Assembly (NCBI GenBank): GCA_014218235.1
Contig: CM024755.1
Location: 37,964,713-38,028,712, forward strand
Source: Colocasia esculenta
Taxonomy: Eukaryota > Streptophyta > Magnoliopsida > Alismatales > Araceae
Length of the DNA: 64,000 bases
Reading direction: 5' to 3'
Position numbers and translations under genes: made by a program
Notes under the pieces: model-generated
The model's input: only the letters and a program-made list of their open reading frames with translations
Told to the model about the DNA's origin: nothing
Databases searched by the model: none
In this document: positions 30,250 to 41,701 of the stretch, piece after piece
How positions within the stretch are numbered: position 1 is the first letter of the stretch
Layout of the letters: the number at the start of each line of letters is the position of its first letter

Positions 30250-32421
30250 TGTTGCCTAGTTGACAAGCCCAGAGGGGGGGGGTGAATGGGTCTTTAAAAA
30301 TCTATTTAGGTGACACATGTACGTAAAAGTATACACAAAACAATCTTCGATGTTGGTTAGTAACGGTTAGTATGAACGACAAACTCACAAAGAATCAATC
30401 ACACAATGCAAGGAATTATCCTGGTTCGGACCTCCTTTCCTTAGGAGTCCTACGTCCAGTCCCTGAGCAGCAACTCAGGTTTTCACTAACTAGGGTACAG
30501 TCCCCCTATGGACACTACAACACCCAGCTCAGCTGGTCTTCCTTCACACCAGAAGGGAATAACCACACCCTGGATACCTCACCAGGTCTTCCTTCACAAC
30601 CGAAGGGAACAACACCCTGGATCCCACCAGGTCTTCCTTCACACACAAAGGGAAACACCACAGAGAGAATAGAATGAATTCAAGCCCCAAGATCAAGCTT
30701 TTACAAGCCAAGATCTGAAGCAACAAACACTGAGAGCAAAAGATCTAAACAAGGCACACTCTCAGAACTACACTGGCTCTCTTAGAAATTCTATTACAGC
30801 ACAGAGAGCAAAGAGCTAAAGGTGATGAGGAATGAGATTCTTGGCTCTAGACTTCTTTCAGAAGGATTTGAATGCTCGTATGCGAGATCTTATTCACTAC
30901 TCAATTGTATGCATTCTTCACTTCTGTCTTGTTTTATATCTCCTTTTGAAATATGGCCATTGAAGTAACCGTTGTCTCTTAGATTGGTAGGCATTAGACT
31001 GCTTGACATTTGGAAGCTTCAACAATCTTTTATCCATTTGAGCATGCAAAGAGATAGGGTCTTTTGGCGTCTATATGGTCCAACATTGTATGACAGAATG
31101 TCTTTAGGACCCTGCACACATTAAATGTTTGAACAGTAGACAGCTAGGTTGTCTCTTGTCGTCAATATACGTTGACGTGAGTATTCACCAAAATAGAAAT
31201 GCCAAATAGCTTGCTCTAAAAGATGTTGACAGAATATGCACAATAGAAAAAGGATATCATCTGCATGCATGCAGAGATACGTTCTGTCTTTATTAAATGC
31301 ACAACAGTCAGACAGATAAGAGAACACTTTGACTATTCAACGCTTTAAGAGTTAAGATAAATGTCAAGTCGATATAAACCATAAAGTCGTTGTCTATATG
31401 ACTAATGAAATCGTTATGAATACTAACAAGTCATTGTAAAGAGCAAATCGTTAAAACAAGTTTATGTGTTCAACAAGGAAATCGTTATGAACACTTATCA
31501 AGTCGTTATGAGCTTTAAAGAAATCGTTGCTCAAAAGAAATCGTTGTGCGAAGCAAATTGTTATGAGTTCTAAAGAAATCGTTGCACGAAGTAAATTGTT
31601 ATGAGTTCTAAAGAAATCGATGCGCAAAGCAAATCGTTATGAGTTCTAAAGAAATCGTTGCACAAAGCAAATCGTTATGAGTTCTAAAGAAATCGTTGCA
31701 CGAAGCAAATTGTTATGAGTTCTAAAGAAATCGTTGTGCGAAGCAAATTGTTATGAGTTCTAAAGAAATTGATGCGCAAACCAAATCGTTATGAGTTCTA
31801 AAGAAATCGTTGCGCGAAGCAAATCGTTATGAGTTCTAAAGAAATCGTTGCATGAAGCAAATCGTTATGAGTTCTAAAGAAATCGTTGCGTGAAGCAAAT
31901 CGTTATGAATTCTAAAGAAGTCATTATGATGACTTACAGAATCGTTACGATGAGCAAGTCGTTGCGATTTCTAAAGAAATCGTTACAGTGAGCAAGTCGT
32001 TGCGAATTCTAAAGAAATCGTTATGATAACTTACAAAATCGTTACGGCGATCAAGTCGTTGCGAGTTCTGAAGAAATCATTATGATGACTTAAGAAATCG
32101 TTACGGCGAGCAAGTCATTGCAAATTCTAAAGAAATCGTTACAGCAAGCAAGTCGTTGCGAATTCTAAAGAAATCGTTACGGAGGGCAAGTCGTTGCAAA
32201 TTCTAAAGAAATCGTTACAACGAGCAAGTCATTGCGAATTCTAAAGAAATCGTTACGGCGGGCAAGTTCTTACGAGTTCTAAAGAAATCGATGCGATAAC
32301 TTAATGAATCGTTACGGGAACGACTTGATTGAAACACCATTTTTAGTCTTATAAAGAAATCATTATAGCTCTATTGAAATCGTTGTGACTTTCAACAGAA
32401 GTCGATGTGGACTTAGAGAAA
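30250..32421 (-). repeat. 5' LTR of E, truncated at 32421
   Basis: Plus strand starts TGTTGCCTAG. It carries three hairpin units (30537-30655) and the AACGATTT array (31407-32403). It ends after GACTTAGAGAAA, where the left LTR continues for about 173 bp to its TG end. F starts at the next base. Confidence 0.9.
31407..32403 (-). repeat. 38-bp motif array in the E 5' LTR
   Basis: Same unit as 19764-20690, with a slightly different number and order of variant units, so the array changes by unequal exchange or slippage faster than the rest of the LTR. Confidence 0.85.
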
Positions 32422-32652
32422 TGTTGGGTTTTCATTCATTCTAACATTTATAACAACATCTTTTTGATGATGAATAACTTCAATTGAGGTTTGATACATG
32501 TAACACATGAAAAAGAAACTAATGCAATACTTGATTGTTTGTGTATTCAAAATACTTAATTTTACATGTTTCATCATGTAGGTACAAATGCACAAAGTCA
32601 AGCTCTCTCCAAGCAAGTGAAAAAGATCACAAAAAACAAAAAACAAGGTTAC

Positions 32653-32920
32653 CTGTCGACAGACACAAAAGACCTGTCGACAGATCTCACAGGTGTGGTC
32701 TGCCAGAAGACCCATAGTTCAGAAAGTCTTCATCTGTCAACAGATGAGAGATCGGCTGTCGACAGATCTCACAGTCCAGAACATCCAGACTTCTGTCGTT
32801 TACACAAAAGAGCACATCTATCGACAGATGGTCTCGACTGTCGACAGATCTCACAGAGCTGAAGATCCATACTTCTGTTTTACTGTCGCCTGTGGACAGA
32901 TGGCCAAGACCTATCGACAG
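32653..32920 (+). repeat. CTGTCGACAG palindrome array in the F 5' LTR
   Basis: Eight sites in about 270 bp, often followed by ATCTCACAG or ATGG. Four match CTGTCGACAG fully; others read CTGTCAACAG, CTATCGACAG or CTGTGGACAG. The array lies 85 bp upstream of the TATA-like box, so in U3. Confidence 0.85.
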
Positions 32921-33005
32921 ATGGAGTACAATTCAAACTACGGAAAGTTTCTAAGTTATCCTAGGAGGTGTTTCCAACTCTCACGTTTCTCCATGTGAGA
33001 ACTCC

Positions 33006-33015
33006 TATATTTAAA
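33006..33015 (+). promoter_or_regulatory. TATA box of the F 5' LTR
   Basis: TATATTTAAA just downstream of the palindrome array and followed by the leader; the counterpart is near 46874 in the 3' LTR. Confidence 0.55.
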
Positions 33016-33746
33016 CACCTCTTTGAAGGAAATTTCGTAGAGAAGCAGCCACAACCAAAAACCCTAGAGCTACTCCAAGTTTCACAAGAGTTGTTGTTGC
33101 CCTGCTTCAGACTGCTGCACAGAGCCCTAAAGATCCGTCGATCCAGCAGTTCCTGAAGGAAGAACGTCGAGGATTCAACCTTCTCCATCGACTTAAAGCA
33201 TTCAAGTCAAAGATTGAACTTCCTCCAGGCGTTCTCAGAAGAGTTCTTCACCAGGATTTATTCTCTCACTCAGAACTCTCTGTTTTCATATTTCTACCAT
33301 CTGTGTGTGTGTTGTGGTGATTCAAGCGATCCTTATGCTTGAGATCACGTGTGTGTGTTGTTCTGATCGTGGGTGCACATCAAAAAACACGTGTGTGTGA
33401 GTTGTAGTCACCGAACTCACTCATAAGCAGTTTTCTCTGCGTGTGTGTGTGTGTCGTGGACGTAGGATACACGATTTATGTACTCTGAACCACGTAAATC
33501 TTCGTGTCCTGTGGTTTGAACGTTTTTCACGTTAGATGCTTGATAGGCACGTTGCATTCACACACTAGATAGATTGCTAACTCATCTACACATCGTCAAC
33601 ACATCTAAGTCTCACGTTGTTTGTACAGAAAATTCAAAAGACTTTGTTGTGATTGAAAAAGGGTTGTTTTCAAACTTTTAATTAATAGTAATCTATTCAA
33701 CCCCCCCTTCTAGATTACCATATTGGGATTCCGCAAACCTTTCAAT

Positions 33747-33759
33747 TGGTATCAGAGCC
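33747..33759 (+). other. Primer-binding site, initiator Met tRNA (element F)
   Basis: TGGTATCAGAGCC two bases after the LTR end; exact match to the usual site. Confidence 0.93.
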
Positions 33760-33819
33760 GAGTTTCTCCGATTTGCTGTCTTGTTTGTTTGATCATACGG
33801 TCAGGAGATTCACGGTCAA

Positions 33820-34737
33820 ATGGAATCTAGCGAGGGATTCATGGCCGAGGGTCACTCAGTGACTAGGCCACCATTTTTTGATGGAACTAATTATCCCTAT
33901 TGGAAAAATCGCATGCAGGTGTTCCTGAGAGCACAGAACTACGAATTGTGGAAAATTGTCCACAAGGGTGAGTATACCCTTTCTGAAGACGAGAGTACCT
34001 GGACCAAGGATCAAATCGCAAAGGGGACACTCAACTGGAGTGCCCTCAATATGATGCAATCCGTGGTCCATCCCAATGAGTACTCGAGAGTTTCCACGTG
34101 CACATCGGCAAAGGAGATGTGGGACAAACTCGAACTCATTTATGAAGGTACGTCTGAGGTAAGGGAGACAAAAGCAAGCATGTTGGTTTCAGAATATGAG
34201 ATGTTTAAAATGAATTCCACTGAAACCATCTCTGACATGTTTGCAAGATTCATGTTAATAATTAATGGTTTGAAAGGCTTGAAAAAGGAATACTCGGAGA
34301 GTGACTTGGTGAGGAAGATTCTTCGGTCTCTTCCATCCTCATGGAACACTAAAGCCACTGTCATTGAGGATTCCAAAGACCTTTCAAAAATGAAATTGGA
34401 TGAACTCATTAGCTCACTGATGACTTATGAAATAAACATGAAAAGAAAGGAAACTGAAGAAAATCCTAGGAAGCCACTTGCCTTGAAGGCTTCCAGGAAA
34501 AATTCCTCAGCTTCCAAGAAGGAAGTCATTCAAGAAAGTAATGAGTCTAAATTGTCTAGTGAGAGTGAGAATGACGAAATGGCCATGCTCACTAGACAAT
34601 TCAAAAAATTCCTGAAATACAAAAGGAGAGGTTCAGGTAACTCGAAACCTTTCCAAAAGAAAGAATCTTTCAATAAATCTGATGCTAACAAAAAATCTGA
34701 GATTGTGTGTTATGAGTGCAAAAGCAAGGCCACATGA
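33820..34737 (+). pseudogene. Copia gag, N-terminal part (element F)
   Basis: ATG 61 bases after the primer site. RPPFFDGTNYPYWKNRMQVFLR (residues 16-37), the UBN2 domain (NALNMMQSVV-like to KILRSLPSSWNTKATVIEDSKDL, about 70-190), SLMTYEINMKR, and a basic C-terminal part up to the zinc knuckle. A one-base loss inside the knuckle (CYECK, about 34714-34720) shifts the frame; the remainder continues at 34716. About 300 codons intact. Confidence 0.88.
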
Positions 34738-35798
34738 GAGGAGAGTGCCCTGAGCTCAAGAAAAAGCTGAAGAAAGACAAGTTCACCATCAAGAAAGCCA
34801 AGGCAATGTTGGCCACTTGGAGCGATGAAGACGAGGATGATCACAGCCAAGCTACCTCCGGAGATGAGGAAGTCCACTGTCTCATGGCGAGAAGTGAAGA
34901 CTCAAATGAGGTAAACTCTTCCTTTGAAAACTATTCAATTGATGAATGGGAAGAGGCTTATACTGTGTTATTTGAAAAATTCTGTGAACTAAAATCTGAA
35001 AACAAGGCACTCAAAAAGAGAGCTAACCATCTTGCCAACAACACACAAAATGATGAGCAAATTGCATCATTGATGAAAGACATTGAAATGATGAAAATTG
35101 ATGAGGAAGCTCACCATGAGGAGTTGGATAATTTGAAACTGAAATTCCAAGAGGTTCAAAAAGAAAAAGTTGATTTAATGAACTCCTTTGAAACTCTTCA
35201 AGGTGAGCATAAGAAACTGAAAGAAAGATTGGAAAAGACTGAAGAAAATCTAAAAGGGAAATCAGAGGATTTGTCAAGGTTTGTTAAAGGGAAACAAAAC
35301 CTTGATGCAATCTTGGGGTCAAATGTCTTTGTTCCAAAACATGGGCTTGGGTTTCAACCAGTTAAACAAAAGAAAATTGATCAGAATTTGATAACATCCT
35401 TTGTTGAAACAAGCCCAAGTACAAGTAAGAGCACCCCCTCAAGGAACAGCAAAAATAAGGTTAAGGGAACGCAATCTCAAACCAAGGAAAAGAAGCCTAA
35501 TGTTGGTACAGGTTCAAGATCTGTTGACAGCCCCAAGGAGAGCTGTCGACAGGTCAGGAAAACCAGTCCAAAAGAAAAATTGACAAGGCAACAGAAAGGT
35601 AAGATGCCCATACATGCTCCAAACAACATCAAGCCCACTATTGTAAACAAACCATCTTCATGCAAGATCTGTAAAAAGATTGGACACATTGAAAAACAAT
35701 GCTGGAATAACCCAAATAAACAAAAATTCAAACAAGTTTGGATTCCAAAGCATTTACTGGTTGGCATGAATGATACCTTGGCACCCAAAGTGATTTAG
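34716..35798 (+). pseudogene. Copia gag, C-terminal part with coiled coil (element F)
   Basis: Starts in the rest of the first knuckle (KQGHMRGECPELKKK). It then has an acidic region, a long Glu/Lys heptad-rich coiled coil (about residues 75-190), a Ser/Lys-rich basic stretch in which two CTGTCGACAG-like DNA words occur (35520-35555), and a second zinc knuckle CKICKKIGHIEKQCW (about 321-335). Stop TAG at 35796-35798; the next ORF begins with the protease 14 bases on. Confidence 0.85.
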
Positions 35799-35811
35799 GT
35801 ACCAAAACCTC

Positions 35812-36729
35812 TTGTCTAATTCACATGTGCAGGAATGCCTAGCAGCCCACAATCAAAACAAATGGTACTTGGATAGCGGCTGCTCGAGGCACATGACGGG
35901 GGACAAAGGAAAATTCTGTATGCTCGTAGAAAAGGACAGAGGTCAGGTTATATTCGGAGGTAACAACAAAGGCCAGATCATCGGCTCAAGTAAGGTCGGT
36001 AAGTTTGCCTCTAACTCAATAGATAATGTGCTACTTGTTGATGGCCTTCATCACAATTTGCTCAGCATAAGTCAATTGTGTGATAAGGGTCACAAAATTA
36101 TCTTTGAATCAGATTCATGTCAAATACTTGATAAGGAAACAGGAAGTCTGAAGTTTTCTGGGAAAAGGATAAATAACATCTACATGGTTGATTTAGATGA
36201 TCCAGAAAATAATGATTTGTGTCTTGTAGCAAACAAACAGGACGAGCTTACATTGTGGCATCGTAGGCTCGGTCATGCTAGCTATAATGCATTGCACAAG
36301 ATCATGAGGCTTAAATTGGTGAGTGGTCTTCCTGAAATTTCCTTTAACAAGAATGAGAATTTCTGTGATGCATGTGCACAGGGAAAACAAACCCGAAAAT
36401 CCTTCAAATCAAAGGCACCGGTAAGTACCTCTAAAGCTTATGAACTGTTGCACATGGACTTATTTGGACCTACGAGAACACTTAGTCTCAATGGCAAGCG
36501 TTATGGCTTTGTCATTGTAGATGATTTCTCTAGGTTCACTTGGGTAAAATTCTTGGCTCACAAGAATGAAGCGTTAAGTGTTTTTGAAGAATTCTTCAAC
36601 AAAATTGAGCATGGAAATGTCAATAAAATTTGCTCTATCCGTACTGATCACGGGGGAGAATTTGACAATAATTCCTTCTCCGAATTTTGCAGGAACCAAG
36701 GCATAGAACACATGTTCTCCTCCCCATGA
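35812..36729 (+). pseudogene. Copia protease and N-terminal integrase (element F)
   Basis: The protease motif WYLDSGCSRHMTG (Asp-Ser-Gly) is at about residues 18-30, and HHNLLSISQLCDKGHKI follows. The GAG-pre-integrase zinc site is LWHRRLGHASYN...CDACAQGKQTRKSF. The integrase core has LLHMDLFGPT (first Asp) and SIRTDHGGEFDN (second Asp). It stops at TGA 36727-36729 in SSP-TPEQNG, where related copies have Arg; CGA to TGA is the likely change. Otherwise intact. Confidence 0.88.
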
Positions 36730-37493
36730 ACTCCAGAGCAAAATGGGGTCGTGGAGAGGAAGAATAGAACCGTGGTGGAGATGGCTCGTACGCTTCTAGT
36801 CGAGAATCAACTTGCGAGAACTTTTTGGGCAGAAGCTGTAAACACGTCTTGCTACATCCTTAATCGAGCCATGGTAAGACCCGTATTCAAGAAAACTCCT
36901 TATGAACTTCTGAAAGGTAAGAAACCCACTATTGGGTACTTTAAAGTTTTTGGTTCAAAGGTGTTCATAAATAACAATGATAAAAATGATTTGGACAAGT
37001 TTGACGCCAAAAGCGATCAAGGTATTTTTCTTGGATACTCAGAACACTCTAGATCCTATAGGGTGTTCAATCTGAAATCTAGAACAGTGGAAGAAACTCC
37101 ACATGTTATTTTTAATGAAACTCAACTCAAGCCTAACATTTCAAATGCTTACAGGGTTAATGAATCTGAAGGAACAACGTTTGGGGAACTTCAAAGTAAA
37201 GGAAAAGAAAAGTCTCAAGCTGGTTCAAAAACTAAGAGTGGATTTCTTCGCAGGTATGACGATGAAGAAGATATTCTCCCGCTCAACAATTCAGAAGATG
37301 TACCTGACAAAGATCCACAAGAGGAAGAACAACAAGTTGAACCACCTCAAGCACTTCCTCCTCCAGAACAACCTCCTCAAATGCAAGATCTTCTAGGTCC
37401 TTCAACAGTCATGAATGTGAGGTATTCAAAAGATCATCCTCTTGAGAATGTGATAGGAAATTTAAATGAGTCGGTTCAAACTAGATCTAAGGT
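36730..37493 (+). pseudogene. Copia integrase C-terminal part (element F), cut by H
   Basis: Same frame after the TGA: PEQNGVVERKNRTVVEMARTLL (catalytic Glu), FWAEAVNTSCYILNRAMV, KKPTIGYFKVFGSKVF, FDAKSDQGIFLGYSEHSRSYRVFN. A Pro/Glu/Gln-rich linker follows, up to QTRSK, where H begins at 37494. AAGGT at 37489-37493 is duplicated after H. Confidence 0.88.
37489..37493. repeat. Target-site duplication AAGGT, left of H
   Basis: AAGGT before the TGTAGCACCCC start of H; partner at 41177-41181. Confidence 0.92.
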
Positions 37494-40400
37494 TGTAGCA
37501 CCCCGGAAATTTTAATTACATAAAAATTCAAATAAATGGAAATAAATAATTTCCATAATATCGGAGTATTTAAAACATACGTACCATTATCATATGTGCT
37601 AAAACACATCGGAAAATTTCGTAAAAATTATAAATCAACCCTAAACATTATTACTAAATATTTCACAAAGAAATTTGTGCCACGAAAATTCAGATAATCC
37701 AAGTTTAAAGTGTTTCGCGACTTATTATCGTAATTTATGAATAAGTCGTAAAATCATTATCACACGTACGTGGATGAGTCAGAAAATTAAATAAAAATCA
37801 TATATGGACTTCAAATAATATCCTCTAATGACCCCTCAAGAAATTTGGTTCAATAAAAATCATTTGGTCTAGGTTTGAGAGTTATTGTGACCGATTATCT
37901 AAATAAGGAAACAAGTCGGAAAACTGTTAACACGGAAATACGATGCAATCAAAAATTTAAATAAAAGTGTTGGGGAGACTTCCAACATTATATATTGATG
38001 ACCCATTATTATAATTGGGCCAATGGGCAACATTTGGCCCAAAAATCAAATAAAGCTAGAAAATACATAGAAATTCGTAACCATAAATAAGCTGAAATTA
38101 AAAAGAGGCAATTAGAGTTGAATTGGGATGCAATCATGCATTCATGGCAACCCAAATTCATGCCTAACAATGAGGGGAGGTTTCCTAATGCCTCACACAC
38201 TCAAAGGGAGGAGGAAATCATCAAAAATAGGAAACCAAACATGCCAATCCCGAAATCTTCTTTTCCTAGTTATAATAGGACTCCTAAACACCATGGTTAC
38301 TTAAATACTCTTCACCCAAACCCTAGGAACGAACTTAGAACTTGCTAGGGTCGTGTGGAGGAGCTCTTGGTGGCTAAAGAACTGTGGAACGACCACAAGA
38401 AGCCGTTCTTCTTCCCCTTCTCGTCTGCTGCGACCTGCACAAACCACCCTCTTGAAGTCGACCAAAGGTGAGTCAAACCTAAACCAAACCTTGCAAGGCC
38501 TATACCCCTGGAAAGAGGGTCAAGTCTACGTTCTAACCCAAGTGGAATGCCCAAATTCCATGCAGTATACACGGAGTAGTAAGCGTTTTCCTCCAAGTGG
38601 TCTGAACACGGGTTTTCTGGAATAACGGGACTTCTTCAACCCAAAAGGTAGGTTTTCTCGGGCCAAACCTTAACATATCCTATACCAATGTGTAGAGCAT
38701 CACGTTAAATTTCATTTCCCACTGGTTTCATCGAATTTCATTTAGTAGATCTTGATTTATAAGCGTTTTTCCAAAGTCGCGCACTGTTAGAGCTTTTCCC
38801 GTTCTTAATATGTTGCATGTGTTTCAAGACCAAATTAGAGAAAACGCATAACATGAAAGTTATTCTACTTGTTGTCCTCGTCAGGTTTCATGTTGAACGT
38901 TTTGTCTAAATCTCATTATTTAGAGAGTTATAAGCATGGTAATAGGGTTGCTGCATAAAACTACATCTTCAGGTTACCCTTGGTCTGACCTTGTGTTCCC
39001 TGTGATCAAAGCCTATCGAAACCATCCTTATTATCCAATTACGATTTACTGGAAGTACCCTTGTATGTCTAGGTTGCTTTAAAACTAGTTTCGTTATTTT
39101 TCATACTCTGTACAAATTGTTCTCTATTTTAGAACAACCCTATGTCAAAAGAAGGAAAGATAGGTCCGCAATCCAAGGCACTGTCCTTGCTCTGTCCGAG
39201 CCAGGCACGGACCCTGTGAACGCGACGGCCCGATATGTCGCTTTCAGAGGGTTGACTGCGACATACCCCTTGTCACCTTCTCAAGGCGACATGCGTTCCG
39301 TCGCTATCCGACTACCTGATCTGACGACCCTGTCGCGATGCTCACACCCCTATGTCGTCTTCTGGGCCCGACCTGTCGCCTTCCTTATATGGCTATGTCG
39401 CGATCTCAGGATTTTTACCGGAAACCTCGTGTTTTCTTACAAAGTTTTCCGCATATACCCGAGGTCTGTATAAATGTGATATTTGCTGTGTAAGTTACCT
39501 GTCTTGGGTCTGATCATTACATGATTGTTGTTTAATGGCTTAAAAGCGATTAACCCATTTAAAAAGCTTTAATTACATGGATGCTATTCTAAGTGCTCCT
39601 TAAATGTTATGATCCATTCACGTTTCTTGTGATTTAATCTTCCTACTGTTCTACCATATTTAAATGATAAGAGTTATCATAAAATCTTGCAAACCATGAT
39701 GAGTTAAAGTGCATAGTTTTATTCCATGTTATATTGTCAAGTGCTTCCTGCGAGTTTGAGACCGATGGTTTGAGAATTGAGACACGCGTACCGCACTACA
39801 CACTAGCACTGTTAGGTAGCCTTTTCTTGGGAAATTGGAAACTCTCTACCGGTCATTCCGAATCGGTAGACTAGCGACCTTTTCACCAAGGCCTCCGTAA
39901 ATCTCCTCTGACCATGGATTCCCACATGGCCGACGAGTTGGTTGTACCATTGAAGTTCCCTGGAGATAGCGTGCACTTCCTTTCTCTTCTTGATCTCGTG
40001 AGTGTGACTTACAAACTAGACTAAAGCCATTAATGTAAAGATTGAACGAAAGTATAAATCATACTGTTATGCTGTCGAATTTATCTCTTGACCATTGTAC
40101 TCATGAAATCATGTTCCATTACTTATTACTTGTTCTCCTCATCATCATGAACATGACATTACACATGCTTACTTATTGAAACTCTCATTGGCCATTATAA
40201 ATGACTGTGGGTATCTACATTTAAAAATTTAAGTGAGATGCTGACAGGGCACGGCGTGTGTCCAAGGGCTCCAATCTAGCCCCAATGACGGCGAGTCATA
40301 GATATACTTTTAACCATGGGGTATAATGATTACTGGCGTTGCATCTGTGCTGGGAAAATCGTGCGTGCGTGTTGAATGTTAGATACATAACCACATACAC

Positions 40401-41176
40401 GTGTCCTGGTGAACATTCTTGATGGATCTTTTCTTGGTTTACATTGGTGTCTACGTGCCTGATTAGTGTTACTTGATCGTGCTTGTGAAATCTTGCTTGC
40501 TTGCGTGATATGGCCATTCTGCATTTAATGCAATTAATGATATCTTGCGTTTCTTGACATCAATTGAAATCTTGCGTGCTTGTGCAAAGTGATCTATTTC
40601 TAGTTCTATCTCGTTCACCAATCTTGTTCTATCGTAATCACTCTCTCTAGCTTGTTTTATATATATCATGTTTTAACGAGTTTTATTCGTACTTGCATAT
40701 CATTCATCGTACTTGCCTAGTTCTAAAATGTTAATCACTTATATCATTGCCCGCACATTGAGATATAAATCCTACTGGGCTAGTTTGCTCATTCCCTACT
40801 TTTACCCCATCTAGGTGACTATGAAGTGGAAGAGGAAGAGCAAGTCGAGGATGGGAATGCGTCCGAGTGATGAGCATTCCAACTATGAGTCTAGTTATAG
40901 TAATTTGCTTTGAGAGTTAGAACATGTAGTAGGAAGTGAGAAGTATTATGTACTTTCCTTTTATTGAGTCTTAGTCCTGTATTAGTTTATCTGAGACAAA
41001 TATGAGATTTGAATACAATTTATAATTGAGTTCACATTTGGGCCCTATTATGATGTTGTGTTGATACACATTTAGTGCGTGCTAGCTAGAGGCTTATTTA
41101 CCGACTGTTCACGTCTCAAGATATCGACTCGAATTATTCGAAATAATATCTGCTGCGTAATTCTCGGGACGTGACA
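37494..41176 (+). mobile_element. Solo Ty3/gypsy LTR (element H, 3683 bp)
   Basis: From TGTAGCACCCCGG to GGGACGTGACA, with TSD AAGGT, and no primer site, gag or pol inside, so a solo LTR left by LTR-LTR recombination. Related to the C LTR through the shared TTAAATACTC box (38300-38309), CCGCAATCCAAGGCA (39169-39183), CCATGGATTCCCACATGGC (39914-39932) and a similar CpG cluster. It lies in the integrase-RT linker of F and is the youngest level of this branch. The frameless ORFs within are not genes. Confidence 0.88.
39170..39410. repeat. CpG motif cluster (TGTCGC-type) in solo LTR H
   Basis: Repeated TGTCGC, GCGACA, GTCGCT and CTGTCGCGAT words over about 240 bp; same position relative to the TATA-like box as 13690-13900 in the C LTR. 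Confidence 0.55.
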
Positions 41177-41181
41177 AAGGT
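41177..41181. repeat. Target-site duplication AAGGT, right of H
   Basis: AAGGT after the GGGACGTGACA end of H; perfect partner of 37489-37493. Confidence 0.92.
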
Positions 41182-41701
41182 TAATCAAATAGTTGAACAG
41201 GACCATTTAGCTTTTGTCTCTCAAGTGGAACCCAAGAATGTTGAAGAAGCCTTAAAAGAAGATTCATGGATTGATGCTATGCATGAGGAGCTTGGGAAAT
41301 TCCAAAGAAATAATGTATGGAGTTTAGTTCCTAAAACCCCTGAAATGTATGTCATAGGTACAAGGTGGGTCTTTAGAAACAAACTCAATGAAGAGGGTAA
41401 AGTGGTGAGAAACAAGGCTAGACTGGTTGCAAAAGGATATAATCAGGAATTTGGTGTAGACTTTGAAGAATCTTTTGCACCTGTAGCTAGGCTAGAAGTA
41501 GTTAGAATTTTGTTAGCATATGCATGCTCAAACAAATTTAAATTGTATCAAATGGATGTCAAAACTGCTTTCTTGAATGGCTACATAAAAGAGGAAGTCT
41601 ATGTCTCTCAACCACCGGGCTTTGAAGATCATGAGAAACCTAACCATGTCTATAAATTGCACAAGGCTCTTTATGGTTTGAAACAGGCACCCCGAGCTTG
41701 A
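41182..41701 (+). pseudogene. Copia reverse transcriptase, N-terminal part (element F)
   Basis: Resumes after H: DHLAFVSQVEPKNVEEALKEDSWIDAM, GTRWVFRNKLNEEGK, LVAKGYNQEFGVDFEESFAPVARLEVVR, QMDVKTAFLNGYIKEEVYVSQPPGF, HKALYGLKQAPRA. It ends at TGA 41699-41701, exactly where the conserved Trp of APRAWYDRL is expected (TGG to TGA). Confidence 0.88.

Larger units (their letters stand above)
18671..32421 (-). mobile_element. Sirevirus-type Ty1/copia element E, minus strand, right LTR truncated
   Basis: Minus-strand order: 5' LTR (30250-32421, lacking its outer 173 bp or so), primer site, gag, protease, integrase, RT, RNase H, env-like ORF, purine tract, 3' LTR 18671-20874. It is related to D at DNA level in the LTRs and in all genes. 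It interrupts the D 5' LTR at 18670/18671; the TSD would be GACTG, but the other side is gone. Its truncation coincides with the first base of F. Confidence 0.9.
32422..33744 (+). repeat. 5' LTR of F (1323 bp)
   Basis: From TGTTGGGTTTTC to GCAAACCTTTCA. Eight CTGTCGACAG-type palindromes at 32653-32920, TATA-like TATATTTAAA at 33006-33015, GTGTGT runs near 33300-33455, and a C run near 33700. Confidence 0.95.

Noticed and set aside
30372..30677. ORF with LPSQPKGT repeats in the E LTRs (also 18788-19102)
   Set aside because: It is the antisense of the leader hairpin repeats; a match between the two E LTRs only reflects LTR identity.
32535..32998. Overlapping plus-strand ORFs with repeated SVDR/STD words in the F LTRs (also 46403-46822)
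   Set aside because: Produced by translation of the CTGTCGACAG array; the two LTRs do not preserve the same frame.
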